DNA of 64,000 bases from Heterostelium album PN500. Lineage: Eukaryota > Evosea > Eumycetozoa > Acytosteliales > Acytosteliaceae. Positions 10,781 through 21,974 of the stretch are shown here, piece by piece. A model generated the notes under the pieces. That model worked only from the letters and a program-made list of their open reading frames with translations, searched no databases and had not been told where the DNA came from. The stretch covers positions 744,857-808,856 of the forward strand of contig NW_008805063.1 of assembly GCF_000004825.1 (NCBI RefSeq). The letters are read 5' to 3'. The position numbers and the translations under genes were made by a program. Numbering within the stretch: position 1 is the first letter of the stretch; the number at the start of each line of letters is the position of its first letter.

Positions 10781-11611
10781 AGACTATTAAAGGATTTAAA
10801 TTTGGTATATTATATGGACAGGAAGGTCAAACTAAAGAGGATGAAATGTTTGCAAACGTTGATTCAAGCGCTGAATTCGAAGAGTTTTTAGACTTTATTG
10901 GTGAGCGTGTCCCATTAACTGGATGGCCAAACTTTAGAGCAGGTCTCGATGTTAGAAGTATGTGTGATAACCTCTCTTTTTGTTTTTTTTTTTTTTGTGG
11001 ATCTAGATAGCATGCTAACTATTTTGATATTCATTTTTAGCTGGAACAACTGGAAGTCACTCTATCTATCAACGTTGGAATAACAATGAAGTGATGTATC
11101 ATGTATCGAGTATGCTGCCATTCAATCAGAAGGACAAGCAGCAACTCGAGAGAAAAAGACACATTGGTAATGATATTGTGGTCGTTGTCTTCCAGGATGG
11201 CGACACCGTTTACAGACCTACCACCATCAGTTCGCGTCAAGTTCACGTCGTCCTGGTAGTCAAGGCAGTCAAGGTTGAGTCTGACCCAGGACAGCGTTAC
11301 TATCGATTGGCAGTGGTCTCGAAAGACTCTGTACCAGAGTTTGGTCCACCAATGCCACAGAACGGTTTATTCAAAAAGGATCAAGCATTCAAAGATTTCT
11401 TTTATGCAAAGTGTAAGATTTAATTAACCACTACCTATTATTATATTATTGTATCTTACTTATTCAATGATTCGTTCAATTCAATTCATTTCAATTCATT
11501 TCTATAGTGTTAAATGCAGAGAAAGCAAGTTACTCTGCACCAATCTTGGAAATGAAACTTTCACGTACAAGAAAAGCATTGTTAAAAGATGTTTCTGAAG
11601 CCTTTTGTTAA
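9489..11611 (+). CDS. Rap/Ran-GAP domain protein (Rap GTPase-activating)
   Basis: GTPase-activating protein expected to switch off Rap at the plasma membrane and cortex. Six exons: 9489-9651, 10112-10219, 10489-10671, 10783-10957, 11041-11412 and 11508-11611, about 367 residues. Rap-GAP signatures are TTGSHSIYQRWN, HVSSMLPFNQKDKQQLERKRHIG and GNDIVVVVFQD near residue 250, whose Asn is the catalytic 'asparagine thumb' of the family, followed by SSRQVHVVLVV. No extra domains are seen, so it is a compact, near-domain-only GAP. Exon 2 does not keep its frame: around 10196-10209 the run AGTAGTTTTACTTAG gives a stop, while one T fewer would read SSLLRTSA into GNQRLSVP. This looks like a one-base indel, real or from assembly. 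Introns 2 and 3 contain CAT and TTA simple repeats. Confidence 0.88.
10741..10778. repeat. (TTA)n microsatellite in Rap-GAP intron 3
   Basis: About 12 consecutive TTA/ATT units immediately before the 3' splice site. Confidence 0.9.
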
Positions 11612-12906
11612 TATTATGAGTAATAGTTCAGATAGATAGATAGATAGATAGATGATGATCAATCAATTAGTAACAAATAACAAATAACAAAACAACAATA
11701 ATAATAACAACAAATTAATCATCGTCATCATCATCATCATCATCATCATCAATAATATTAAAATTACTATTTATTTTTCTTTTTCAACTTTCAACATTCA
11801 ACATCAATCTAAACAACCAACCAACATAAAATTGTTTTTAAACTTTACCTTTACTGAAAAACAAACTCCAAACTCCAACACCCATCACCTTTCACTTTCA
11901 ATCTCACTTCCAAACTATCAACAACTTCAAAATCAGTAACACTACCTACTAAATATCAACAATACAAAGAAAGATCAATTTTAATTATCTATAACATCAA
12001 CAACATCAACATCAACTCAACAACAATTACAAACTAAACTATACTATTTATTATTATTATTATTATTAAAAAAGAAAGAAAAAGAAAAAAAACAAAAAAA
12101 AAAAAAAAGTCAACAATCAACCTTCTCTAAATTTCCCTTATCTCAAACACATGGTTTGACGAAAATGTGTATGATAGAAGATGCTTTAAAAAGGCGAGAT
12201 GATTACTCCACTCCCTCTATATCTCTTCAAACCAAAATAACCAACAAACAAACAAACAAACAAACAAACAAACAAACAAACAAACAAGCAATCAATCAAT
12301 AACAACAAGATTTATAATAATATTAAAAAAAAATAAAAAATAAATAAAATAAAAAACTTTTAAAATAAATTAATTATTGTCTTATTAAAACCTAATCATT
12401 GTAATGTAATTAATTAATCAATCGAATTGTGTGTGTGTGTATGATCACAATTAACAATTGTAATTTCTTTAAATCGGGTCAACAAAAATTGCACCATTCT
12501 ATTTATAAATTGCTGGTAAAGCTGTGTGGTTAAAGAAGAAGGAGGAGGTGACGTCGTTTTTTTAATGTATTTTTTTTTTTTTTTGATTTTTCCAATTTTT
12601 TTTTTAATTGTTTTCAATAACTTCTTCTGCTTTTTTTGAAAAAGTAAGTGTGTAAGAATTTAACTACTACTGTTTTTTTTATTATTCATTATAGTTTTTT
12701 ATTTTTGTATCATTATTATTATTAATTATTTTATTTTTTATTAATTTTAGATATTGCAATCTATCTATTTTTTTATATATAATTGTTATATCACAATAAT
12801 TATTATTTTGTTTTTCAGTTTTTTTTTTTAGTTAGCTGTTTTTGTTTTTTTTTGATTGATTGAAAGAGATTATAACAACAGAAACATAATAGAAAATATT
12901 AAAAAG
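11612..12906. other. Intergenic between Rap-GAP and ArfGAP genes, simple repeats
   Basis: 1.3 kb with GATA repeats (about 11631-11651), CAT repeats (about 11719-11750), C/A-rich sequence, a CAAA array (12244-12287) and T-rich DNA before the ArfGAP start. No credible gene. Confidence 0.5.
12244..12287. repeat. (CAAA)n tetranucleotide array
   Basis: About 11 uninterrupted CAAA units. Confidence 0.9.
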
Positions 12907-13187
12907 ATGTCATTGTCTGCCAGTGCTACCAATAATATCAATAGAGCTAAAGAGTTGTTCAAGAAGCTCAAGGAAGAAGATCCATCAAACAAACAGTGTT
13001 TCGAGTGTAGATCGGCAAATCCACAATGGGCATCTGTATCATACGGTATTTTCATTTGTTTGGAGTGTAGTGGTGTTCATAGAAGTTTAGGTGTACATCT
13101 TAGGTAATGTATATTTTGAATTCAGAGAAAAATAATAAAAATAATTTAAAAACAGATCATTTTTATTAATATCTATTATTGTTGTTC

Positions 13188-13223
<36 letters not shown>

Positions 13224-14920
13224 TGTTAGAAGTTTAACAATGGATCAATGGTCGGATAAACAATTGGAAATGATGTCGGTCGGTGGTAATGCAAGGGCAA
13301 GAGAGTTCTTTAAGAAGCATGGTGTGCCAGAGGGATTGGATATAAAGAACAAGTACAACAACAAGAACGTTCAGATGTACAAGGAGAAGATTCTCGCGTT
13401 GGTCGAATCAAAGGTTTGGAAGGAACCGGAACCATCGTCTTCCTCCTCATCGAGCAGATCGACATCCACCTCCTCCTCTGCACCATCGTCAAGCAGCTCA
13501 ACACCAACCACAAAGAAACCAACACTTATCAGTAAAGGTTTTGACGATTGGGACGATTGGGATTCGAACAACAACAGTTCACCAAAGTCATCTTCTAAAT
13601 CAACATCATCATCCTCTTCCTCTTCTTCTGTTGTTAAAAAAGATAAAGAGAGAGAAAGAGAAAGAGAGAGGGAGAGAGAAAGAGATAGAGATAGAGAAAC
13701 TTATTCATCTACAACCTCAAAGTCATCACTTACCAATAGCAGTGGTGGATATAATACCGGTAGTAAATCATTCTCAAGTGAATCGTCGTATTCTTCACAG
13801 TCGCAACAATCGTCGAATTCATCGCAATCCTATTCAAGCTCTGCCAAGTCATACTCTTACAACAGCAATAACAATAGCGGCAGTAATACAAATGATCAAC
13901 GTCTCAAACAGTTTAGCAATGCTAGATCGATATCTAGTTCCGACTACTACGGTGAGTCCGACGGTGGATACAACTCGTCGAGAGGTGGCGGTGGTGGTGG
14001 TGGATACAACAACTACTCAACAAACAACTCAACACTCGACTATGGTTTATCATTGTTGGGTGAAGGCATTAGTAAACTATCTGTTGTTGCCAATGTAAGT
14101 TATTTATAAACAACTCTATCAATCATCTAGATGAGTAAACATACTAATCATATTATTTTCGGATTTTGTAAATCAGACTGTTTCAAATAAAATACAAGAT
14201 GGTACATTGCTAAGTGATACCTCAACGATGGTATCTACATATATTCAAAAAGCAAAGGAAATGGTCAATAACTATGATGATCCAAGATCGTCGTATGGTG
14301 GCGGTGGCGGAAACGGCTACAATTCATATAATTCCTATGATAACAGTGGATACAATAGTTATAACAATAATGGTAATAGCATGAGAAGTAGCAACGACGG
14401 ATATAGCAGTAACAATAGTAATAGTAATAGTAGTAGAGCGAGCGGCGGAATGGGTAATAATAATAGTAATAACAGTATGAGATCATCATCTGGTTCAAAC
14501 TCAACAAAGAGTAATAGTAACAGTGGTAAATCATCATCATCATCATCTAAATCACAAAAGAAGTCAAGTAAACCAACTACGGTTGCTGCCGACGACGAAG
14601 AGTTTGTAGGTTGGGATGTAAAGAGTGATGACGAAGGTGATGAGGATAACGAAGACGAAAGCAATAGCATTAGAAGCAGCAATAGCAATAATAGCAGTGC
14701 CAACAACTCCAATCACAACAGCAAGCCAAACAGTGACAACGAAGACACCAAGGATTCATGGGTATGGGGTGAGGAGGAATCTACTTCATCTGCCACCAAG
14801 TCATCGTCAAAGAAAACATCATCATCGGAATCAACAACACACACCAAAGCATCAACCAAATCATCATCAACCAAAAAACAACAACCACAATCAGATTGGG
14901 ATAATTGGGATAACGAATAA
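12907..14920 (+). CDS. ArfGAP1-like Arf GTPase-activating protein
   Basis: Stimulates GTP hydrolysis on Arf, expected at Golgi/COPI membranes. Exons 12907-13103, 13221-14094 and 14177-14920 give 604 residues. The ArfGAP zinc finger is intact: CFEC, a 16-residue spacer, then CLEC followed by [10 protein letters not shown], which includes the arginine finger region, and [13 protein letters not shown] after intron 1. Beyond residue 130 the protein is mostly Ser/Asn/Gly-rich and disordered, with a charged Arg-Glu run. Trp motifs (DDWDDWD near residue 170, [18 protein letters not shown] and the C-terminal SDWDNWDNE) resemble the tryptophan motifs by which ArfGAP1 binds coatomer delta subunit. A helical Ser/Gly segment around [16 protein letters not shown] could be a curvature-sensing (ALPS-like) helix; this is inference. 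The ATG at 12907 follows an A-rich leader; the frame is open upstream but without ATG. Confidence 0.92.
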
Positions 14921-14977
14921 AAACAAAAAGAAAAAAAAAACATAACATTACAATGATGTTATCAAATAAAACATAAC

Positions 14978-15010
<33 letters not shown>

Positions 15011-15485
15011 CAATCTTTAACACCATATAGATTCTCACCCAAACTAATCATTCTAAATAATGGTATCACCAATCAATCAATCAACCAACCAACCAACCAG
15101 CCAACCTCAAATCCTACCTTTTAACCTTTATTATTTTTTTATAAGGGTAAAACTGAAATAAATAAAATTATAATCACTAAATACATAATTGAAAACGATT
15201 ATTAGTATCACGTCATACACCAACAAAGAAATAAATATAACAAATACAGATTGACGTCAACAAATAATTTAACACACTTTTAGATCACATCATATTTTTT
15301 ACTATTTTTTTTGAGAAGTGTGGTGTTTTTTTTTTTTTTTTAAGATTAATAAATTGGTAATTTCTAAAACGAAACATTGCAATTGCTTTGTTTGTTTACA
15401 TAAATATGATAAATGTTTATTCACTAAATCAATAATATTTAAAGTAACTTTTTTTTTTTTGTTTTTAAAGAGAATAATAATAAAA
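14921..15485. other. Intergenic, A/T-rich with (AAT)n
   Basis: Contains a run of about 10 AAT units (14979-15008), CCAA repeats near 15080-15105 and a T-run near 15330. The frame preceding the dehydrogenase is open here but low in coding character and lacks an ATG. Confidence 0.5.
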
Positions 15486-16442
15486 ATGGAAATAATAAAA
15501 GAGATAACTATATCTTTTATTATTACATTGGCAGATATTATTATACAGACGACTTTTTCGATTTTGGGATATATCTTCTTCCTTTTGATAACACCGATAC
15601 TCTATTTCATTGGTTTATTCAATGCAAAGAAGTTTCCGGATCCAAGGAGTATCTTAATTACCGGTGCGTCCAGTGGCATCGGTAAAACCTTGGCTATAAA
15701 CTACGCGGCTAAAGGAAAAGTATTGTTTCTAACTGGAAGAAATAAAGAGCGTCTCGAGGAGGTTGTCTCATTGTGTCAGAGGAAAGGTGCCAGAGTCGAA
15801 TATACCACTATCGATGTGACGGATCGCGAGATTTCCGAGTGGATCGTCGATTCCGACCGGAAGTCACCGATCGACTTGGTCATTGCCAACGCCGGAGTAA
15901 CCGAACTCGTACTTCCCGAAACAATGACGTACGAAGAGAAACTCCACAGAGTCAACGATGTCAATGTCAATGGTGTTTTGAATACTGTGATGCCTCTGAT
16001 ACCGGCATTCAGGGAGCGTTCCACCGGCCAGATTGTGGTGACTGGCAGTATATCCTACCAGGTTCCTTTGGCGTGCCCCATCTATTGTGCCACCAAGAGT
16101 TGGGTTCAATGCTGGTGTACTTCACTGCGCCAGGAACTCTTGCCGTATGGCATCGGTGTCACTGTTTTGGTGCCTGCATTCGTGAGGACGCCAATGTCAG
16201 AGGCGGTGCCAATTGCCAACAAACCATTCGAAAAGACCACCGATGAAAGTGTCAAGATTTTCATGAGAGACATAAGCAGCAACAAAGCATTTTCATGCGA
16301 CAATAACGCCGTTCTATATCTTTCAAGTCTCTTCAAAGTATCACCAAATCTCAGAGATGGATGGACATTCATTCAAAACAAAATATATCCAGAAGGCAAT
16401 ATGGATACCTACGATTATACATCTAAAAAGAAGAATCAATAA
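15486..16442 (+). CDS. Membrane-anchored short-chain dehydrogenase/reductase
   Basis: Intronless, 318 residues. The N-terminus (residues 5-45) is strongly hydrophobic and should anchor the enzyme in the ER or lipid-droplet membrane. Then comes a classical SDR Rossmann fold: TGASSGIG near residue 59 (cofactor binding), IDVTD, VIANAG, VNVNG with the structural Asn, the catalytic Ser in VVTGSISY, and YCATKSW with the catalytic Tyr and Lys near residues 200-204, then PAFVRTPM. The arrangement resembles hydroxysteroid or 3-ketoacyl/retinol-type reductases (HSDL/KAR families), using NADP(H) or NAD(H); the substrate cannot be told. The ATG at 15486 is preceded by the A-rich leader usual in this genome and begins the hydrophobic segment. 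Confidence 0.88.
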   Translation: MEIIKEITISFIITLADIIIQTTFSILGYIFFLLITPILYFIGLFNAKKFPDPRSILITGASSGIGKTLAINYAAKGKVLFLTGRNKERLEEVVSLCQRKGARVEYTTIDVTDREISEWIVDSDRKSPIDLVIANAGVTELVLPETMTYEEKLHRVNDVNVNGVLNTVMPLIPAFRERSTGQIVVTGSISYQVPLACPIYCATKSWVQCWCTSLRQELLPYGIGVTVLVPAFVRTPMSEAVPIANKPFEKTTDESVKIFMRDISSNKAFSCDNNAVLYLSSLFKVSPNLRDGWTFIQNKIYPEGNMDTYDYTSKKKNQ

Positions 16443-16795
16443 TAATAATAATAATATTGAACATTTTTAAAAAGTAAAAAAAAATAATTAAACTGTAATA
16501 CTATTATAATAATTACAAACTTTTTCGAACAAAAGTTTCTAAGACCTTTGCAAAAAAAAAACAAAACAAAAGAGAACGGTTTAATTTTTTTTCTATTTTG
16601 AGTCACCAAAAAAGCAAGGTCAAACTTAACACACATTTAAAATAGCTACGTTTTATTTTTGGTTTATTATTAATTTTTGATCTTTCTAGTACACCAATTT
16701 GGTCTCAATCTGTTTTATAATTTTTTTCTTTCTCGAGAGAAAAAGTTTATAAATGTTTGCGATTTACCAGTGTTGTTAACTTAAATTTATCAAGA
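16443..16795. other. Intergenic, no gene seen
   Basis: 353 bp between two co-oriented genes; A/T-rich, holding the 3' region of the dehydrogenase and the promoter of the monooxygenase. Confidence 0.4.
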
Positions 16796-18082
16796 ATGTT
16801 TAGTGATAAATTAATTAAAAATAAACGAATTGCTGTGATTGGTGCAGGGCCATCAGGTCTTTCGTTGGCTTGTTTATTACAAAAGAGAGGTGCTACTGAT
16901 GTAAAGGTTTATGAAAGAGATATAAATAGATTTACTAGAATTCAAGGCGGTAGTTTGGATATTCACCAGGACTCTGGTCAGTTGATCATTAAGGCATCGG
17001 GCTTGCTAGATCAGTTTCAAAACAAGAAGATTCGTACAGGTGGTAGTTCTCATTCAATCTTGGACAAGGATGCCAAGCTCCATTATATGGTACCCGAGTT
17101 TAAATTATTGAATAGTAGACCTGAAATTGATAGAGGAGATTTAAGAGATCTGTTTCTAGATGCTTTGGAAGAGGATACAGTACTATGGAATCATCATTTA
17201 ATAGGCGTAGAAATCGACAACAACTTTTTAAATAATAATTCGGTTACTTTGAAGTTTCAAGATGGAACAGTGGATCATGTTGATATACTGATTGGCGGTG
17301 ACGGTTACAATAGTAAAGTTAGAAACCTTCTATTACCACCAGACAAAGTTCAAGGTGTTTACAAAGGTATCCTTTTGATTCAATCAGAAATTGAGAATCC
17401 ATCTGAAAGGTGTCCACAAATAGATTCATGGGTGGCCAATGGCAGTATGTTTGCTTTGGGTGATGGAAAGCTATTGGGTGCCCAACAAAAGTCATCTGGG
17501 AATCTGGTTGTCTTTTTCTCGACGAAAAAGAATGAAGATTTTGTAAATCAATCCAATCTTCTATCTAACAACAACGATCTAATTAGAGAATTTCTATTTA
17601 AAGAATTCAACGGTTGGAATCAAGTGTTTATTGATTTAATTATTGAAGCCACAACATCAGTTCCTATTACAGCTAGATTATTATATGGAAATATTTGTGA
17701 GAAATGGGAGACCAACCCAAGAGTCACTCTGATAGGTGACAGCGCACATACCATTCTACCATTCACAGGAGAAGGAGCTAATATTGCAATGTTAGATAGT
17801 CTTGACCTTGTCAATGAATTAACTGATCCAAATAATAATTCAGTAGGTGAGGCATTCGAAAGATATGAAAAAAAAATGATAAAGAGATCAAAACAGACTT
17901 TATTGGAAACAGATATTGTGGCTGAGAAATTACACAATCAAAATGGTTTGGATAATTTCCTTAGAGAGATACTTCCCGGTCCTTTTTATTATTTTAGATC
18001 CTTTATGCCAAAAATTATAAACACATTAAATTATTTATATGGTTTCTATAGTTATTTATTTAAATCACCAAAAAAAAATTAA
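16796..18082 (+). CDS. TetX-like FAD-dependent monooxygenase
   Basis: Intronless, 428 residues, class A flavoprotein monooxygenase. Three motifs are intact: GAGPSGL (FAD ADP-binding, residues 15-21), GGDGYNSKVR (the DG motif, near 168) and LIGDSAHTILPFTGEGAN (the GD motif, near 312). The stretch with YERD, GGSLDIHQDSGQ and then RPEIDRGDLRDLFLDALE closely resembles the order seen in bacterial tetracycline-inactivating TetX and its housekeeping relatives from Bacteroidetes, more than plant or fungal salicylate hydroxylases. Substrate is unknown; resistance activity should not be assumed. A basic/aromatic C-terminus (FRSFMPKIINTLNYLYGFYSYLF) might contact membranes. Intronless state plus bacterial-like sequence suggest horizontal acquisition. 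The ATG at 16796 is the first in frame. Confidence 0.87.
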   Translation: MFSDKLIKNKRIAVIGAGPSGLSLACLLQKRGATDVKVYERDINRFTRIQGGSLDIHQDSGQLIIKASGLLDQFQNKKIRTGGSSHSILDKDAKLHYMVPEFKLLNSRPEIDRGDLRDLFLDALEEDTVLWNHHLIGVEIDNNFLNNNSVTLKFQDGTVDHVDILIGGDGYNSKVRNLLLPPDKVQGVYKGILLIQSEIENPSERCPQIDSWVANGSMFALGDGKLLGAQQKSSGNLVVFFSTKKNEDFVNQSNLLSNNNDLIREFLFKEFNGWNQVFIDLIIEATTSVPITARLLYGNICEKWETNPRVTLIGDSAHTILPFTGEGANIAMLDSLDLVNELTDPNNNSVGEAFERYEKKMIKRSKQTLLETDIVAEKLHNQNGLDNFLREILPGPFYYFRSFMPKIINTLNYLYGFYSYLFKSPKKN

Positions 18083-21000
18083 TAAATAAATTAATAAATA
18101 AATTAATAAATATTCCAAATAAATATCTTTTTTTTTATGAACTTGTTTAGAATCTGGAATTTAGATCTTGATAGATTGTTTAAAGGGGTTAAATATCTTA
18201 TAAATGATTCTATTTTTTTTTTTTTTTCCACCTACAGAACCATTCCCAATGGTTTATAGAATTTAAGACATTGAACAATTTTATTTGTTTCTACTTTTAT
18301 GTCTCTATGTATTTGAAAGTTATTTTCTAAATGTTTGAGATTTAAAAAAAAACCGTAGATCTTGTTAATCGAAAATTGATATTTTCTTGATCGAAACTGA
18401 TCCTTGATCTAATTTTTTTTTCTAATTTTGTGTAACCTTTTGCAAAAAGGAAAATATTAACCTAGATATCTGTTCCTTGTTTGTATGTAAAACATTACTA
18501 AATAAATAAACAAATTCCTTTTTAATATTGAGTAACTCTAGATATTATTTATTTTCTTTAAAGCAAAAGCAATGAGGTGAAGATGTAATGTTGGAATAGA
18601 TATTTGAAAAGAAAACGAATCGTTTGCAATAACAAAATAAAAACATCAGGCAAAAACAAAAGTTCACATTTGCATACACTACAAATAAAATGCAAACATG
18701 AGATAAAAATCAAAAATATCATTTGAAAAAGATGAATGAACAACTTCAATTTTAAGCTGGTTGCAATCATGATCTTGATTTAATTAATTTAAAAAAAAAC
18801 AAAATTAATTAATTTCGTTTTTTGTTTTTGCAAAAAATCTGCAAATTTCAAGGTGTTTCATCAAATTTAATGACAAAATTAATTTTGTTTTTTGTTTTTT
18901 TTTTGTTTTTCAAATTCAAGGATTCTATTTTTTGAGGCTCAAAATTACAATTTTTTCATTGACTTAATGCTGAGAGGATAAATCTTTGTTGATTTGATTC
19001 TAAATTTGCTTGATATACCGTTGTGATCTCTCTCGATCTAAAACTGGATTTGACAAAAACTACCTAGGGATGGAGTTCTTATATCATTGTGTTATAGAAA
19101 TTTTGAGTATAAAGAAATTTGTAGTTCTTCCTTAAAAATCTTGTTGTTGTCGTCAACCAATAGAAACAAACTTTCATGCCAAGTGGAGTAAGTCGATGGA
19201 ATATTAGATCATATAAGGTTATTATGAGGAATAGCTATATAAATCGCTGAGAATTTGAAATGATAAGCTTTTTTCTCTGGTGTTGTAGTAACGATGATCT
19301 GAATGATATTAATTCTACAAGATTGATATTGCAACTTGTAATTTTATAAATTTAAATAATTTCTTTAAACAAAAAAAAATTGAAGAGATTTTTAACTATT
19401 AAAACTTATCAACAAATTTAAACCATTTGGAATTAAAAATAATTAACTATCATTAAATCAATTTGTAAATATTTATCTCTGGTAAGTTAGATATAAAGTT
19501 TACATCATCTTTCAAATAAATAAATATAATAATACTTCATTGTCAAATATTTACTTTCAAAAAAATTAAATTTTTTTAATAATAAACTTCAAATAGTTTT
19601 AATTTTGTTTAATTTCCTTTCTTTTCCTTTCCTTTTATTTCAGATAGATATTAAAGATTAGTTGTTAAAAATGATCAGTTAAATTAAATATAGAATGTTA
19701 TTTTTTTTTTCATCTTCATACCTCCTCCCTTTTCATAAAACCCCTATCTTATCATATTTCAAACAATTCAATATCTATAATTTTTTGTTACAAACCATCA
19801 TTAAAAATATATCATTCAAACCACATGACCTCACACTGTGTCTCCATATGAAATTGTTTATCTCATCAAAACACCCAAACTATCATCAAAAAAAATAAAA
19901 ACAAAAACCCTTTTTTTATGAAAAAAATAAATTAAATTAAATAAAATGATTGATCATCAATGATATACATTCATTTCATTACATATCTTAAATGCTATCA
20001 ATCATACCAATAAATTCAATCTATTTTTATTTTATTTTATTATCTTTAATTTATTGTATAGAAACCAACCAAACCAAACAATCACTCAATATGACACCTC
20101 TTTCTTATTGATTGTCTCAAATCATCCAACACAACCCACAGCAGTCCTGATTTACCAACAAGTTTGTTTATAGCTCGACGAATTAAATTTTATTGTTATC
20201 TTGTAGTTGAGCAGTGTGTGTTTGTGTTTAGAGGTGGTGTGTTAGTAATTTGATGTTACAACTTTCAGTGATGATCAGAACATAGGCTTTTATATTGCTG
20301 ATTTGCAAATACAAGAATAACAATGTGTTTGTTTGAGTGTAAGATCGCTGTGGTTTACACATTACACTACAATAGTCGACTTGCTGTGATATATCTATTT
20401 GCTATAATAGATTTTTCAATATCATAGCTTGGATATTAGAAAAACAATAATAAAATTCAATTATTTCTAAATAATAATAATAATAATAATCATTTTTTAC
20501 TATTACTAGACCAACAACTCGCTATACCACTTTCTCTCTAACAAAATAAAATAAAATCAACTATATCAGTAACAATAATATTAAAAAACCAATCATAATC
20601 TTGGAGACATTTTTTGTTTTGAAGGAAAGTTCTAACTTAACTTTCAAGTCAAAAGTTCTTCTTGTTTTACTCAAAAACAAATAAAAAAACAAAACGATCA
20701 AATCAAAAGTTTGTGGCTGATATACTGACATCAGAACAACACTATCTATTACTTTTCACACTTGCTCCCTCTCTGTTGTTTTGCAAAAAGTAAAGTAGCC
20801 AATTAATTTCTATCGATGTTGGAATTATCCTCATCAAACCACACACACCACTTCAAATCTCAAGTCTTTTGATTTTACAAAAAGTCAGGTTCATAAATGT
20901 GTGTTTGGTTTGTTTTTGATTGAAACTTTAAAACTGGATTTATCACCCCATTCATAATATAATTCTTTTTTTTCAACAAAAACAACAAAACAACAACTAG

Positions 21001-21974
21001 AATAAATGTTTCAACCTTTAATTTAAGTGATCAGATTGTATGACAAAATCGATTTTGGAACACATCGAAAAAATTAAAGAGAGACTGTTAAATCTTGATC
21101 TACTATCGTTCTGCTTGGAACTCTTGAAAACAATATTAAATATAGACCATAAATATGCTTAGTTATCCCAATAACCACAACCAAGTTCTTTCTTTTGACC
21201 TGTCAATATAATCAACACTTGAGTGATGTGGATCTCTATCATTTAGTGCATGATCACTCTATTCTTTTTTTCTCCCCGTCCCAAGTTTTTTCTTTTTCAA
21301 ACAATTGTTTTTAAAAAGGAAATGAAACGCTTTATTAACAACAATCTCAGAGTGATGGTTAATACTACTACTAACCACATAAACACAAACACCGAGCTCA
21401 TTTCAAACACTTACTCTTCAATATCTATTTTATTTATTAGATAGATAGGTGGTAGTCCTTCTACTTCTTCTAATTAAAATAACAATTTTTTGGTTTGACC
21501 CGTCAAACAATAATAGCATGTGTTTAAATATTTCTTTAAATCAAAGATAGTTTATCATTTTCTGTATCACATTATAAATAAACCAACACCATCATCAAAC
21601 ACCAATAACTACATCCAAATTGGAATATATAAATCAACTGGTGCCAAGTTGACATTAGACTGTATCTATGTTGATCATACACTTTTAAAGAATCAAATTA
21701 ATATTTGAAATTAATTAGATTTGTTAATTAATATTACCAATCAATCAATCGTTCACTTAAAAAATTCACCTATTTAAATGGTCCTGTTTATTTGTTATTT
21801 TAAACTAACATATTAATTCCTTTAAATATATATAGAAAAGGTTCGAATTCTAGTTTAATAAACAAACTTTTCGACCATTAATTTTAAACCCCATATATAT
21901 ATCTATATATCTTCTATTTATTTAAATCCATTCTATTTTTTTGTATATAATATCATATAATATCTCATAATTCA
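18083..21974. other. 3.9-kb non-coding stretch
   Basis: The longest gene-free interval in the window. I found no domain-bearing frame on either strand. It contains T-runs, three TTTTGCAAAA palindromes (18438, 18826, 20779), T/G-rich sequence around 20200-20400 and, at about 21587-21708, a short coding-like frame without its own ATG. The region is likely 3' flank of the monooxygenase plus a long upstream region of the membrane-protein gene; an unannotated non-coding RNA is possible but unsupported. Confidence 0.4.

Noticed and set aside
14265-14712. Minus-strand frames rich in Tyr or Leu across ArfGAP exon 3
   Set aside because: They are the complement of Asn/Ser repeat codons of the ArfGAP gene.
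21839-21870. GTTCGAATTC word as a tRNA B box
   Set aside because: No cloverleaf arms or acceptor stem can be drawn around it.
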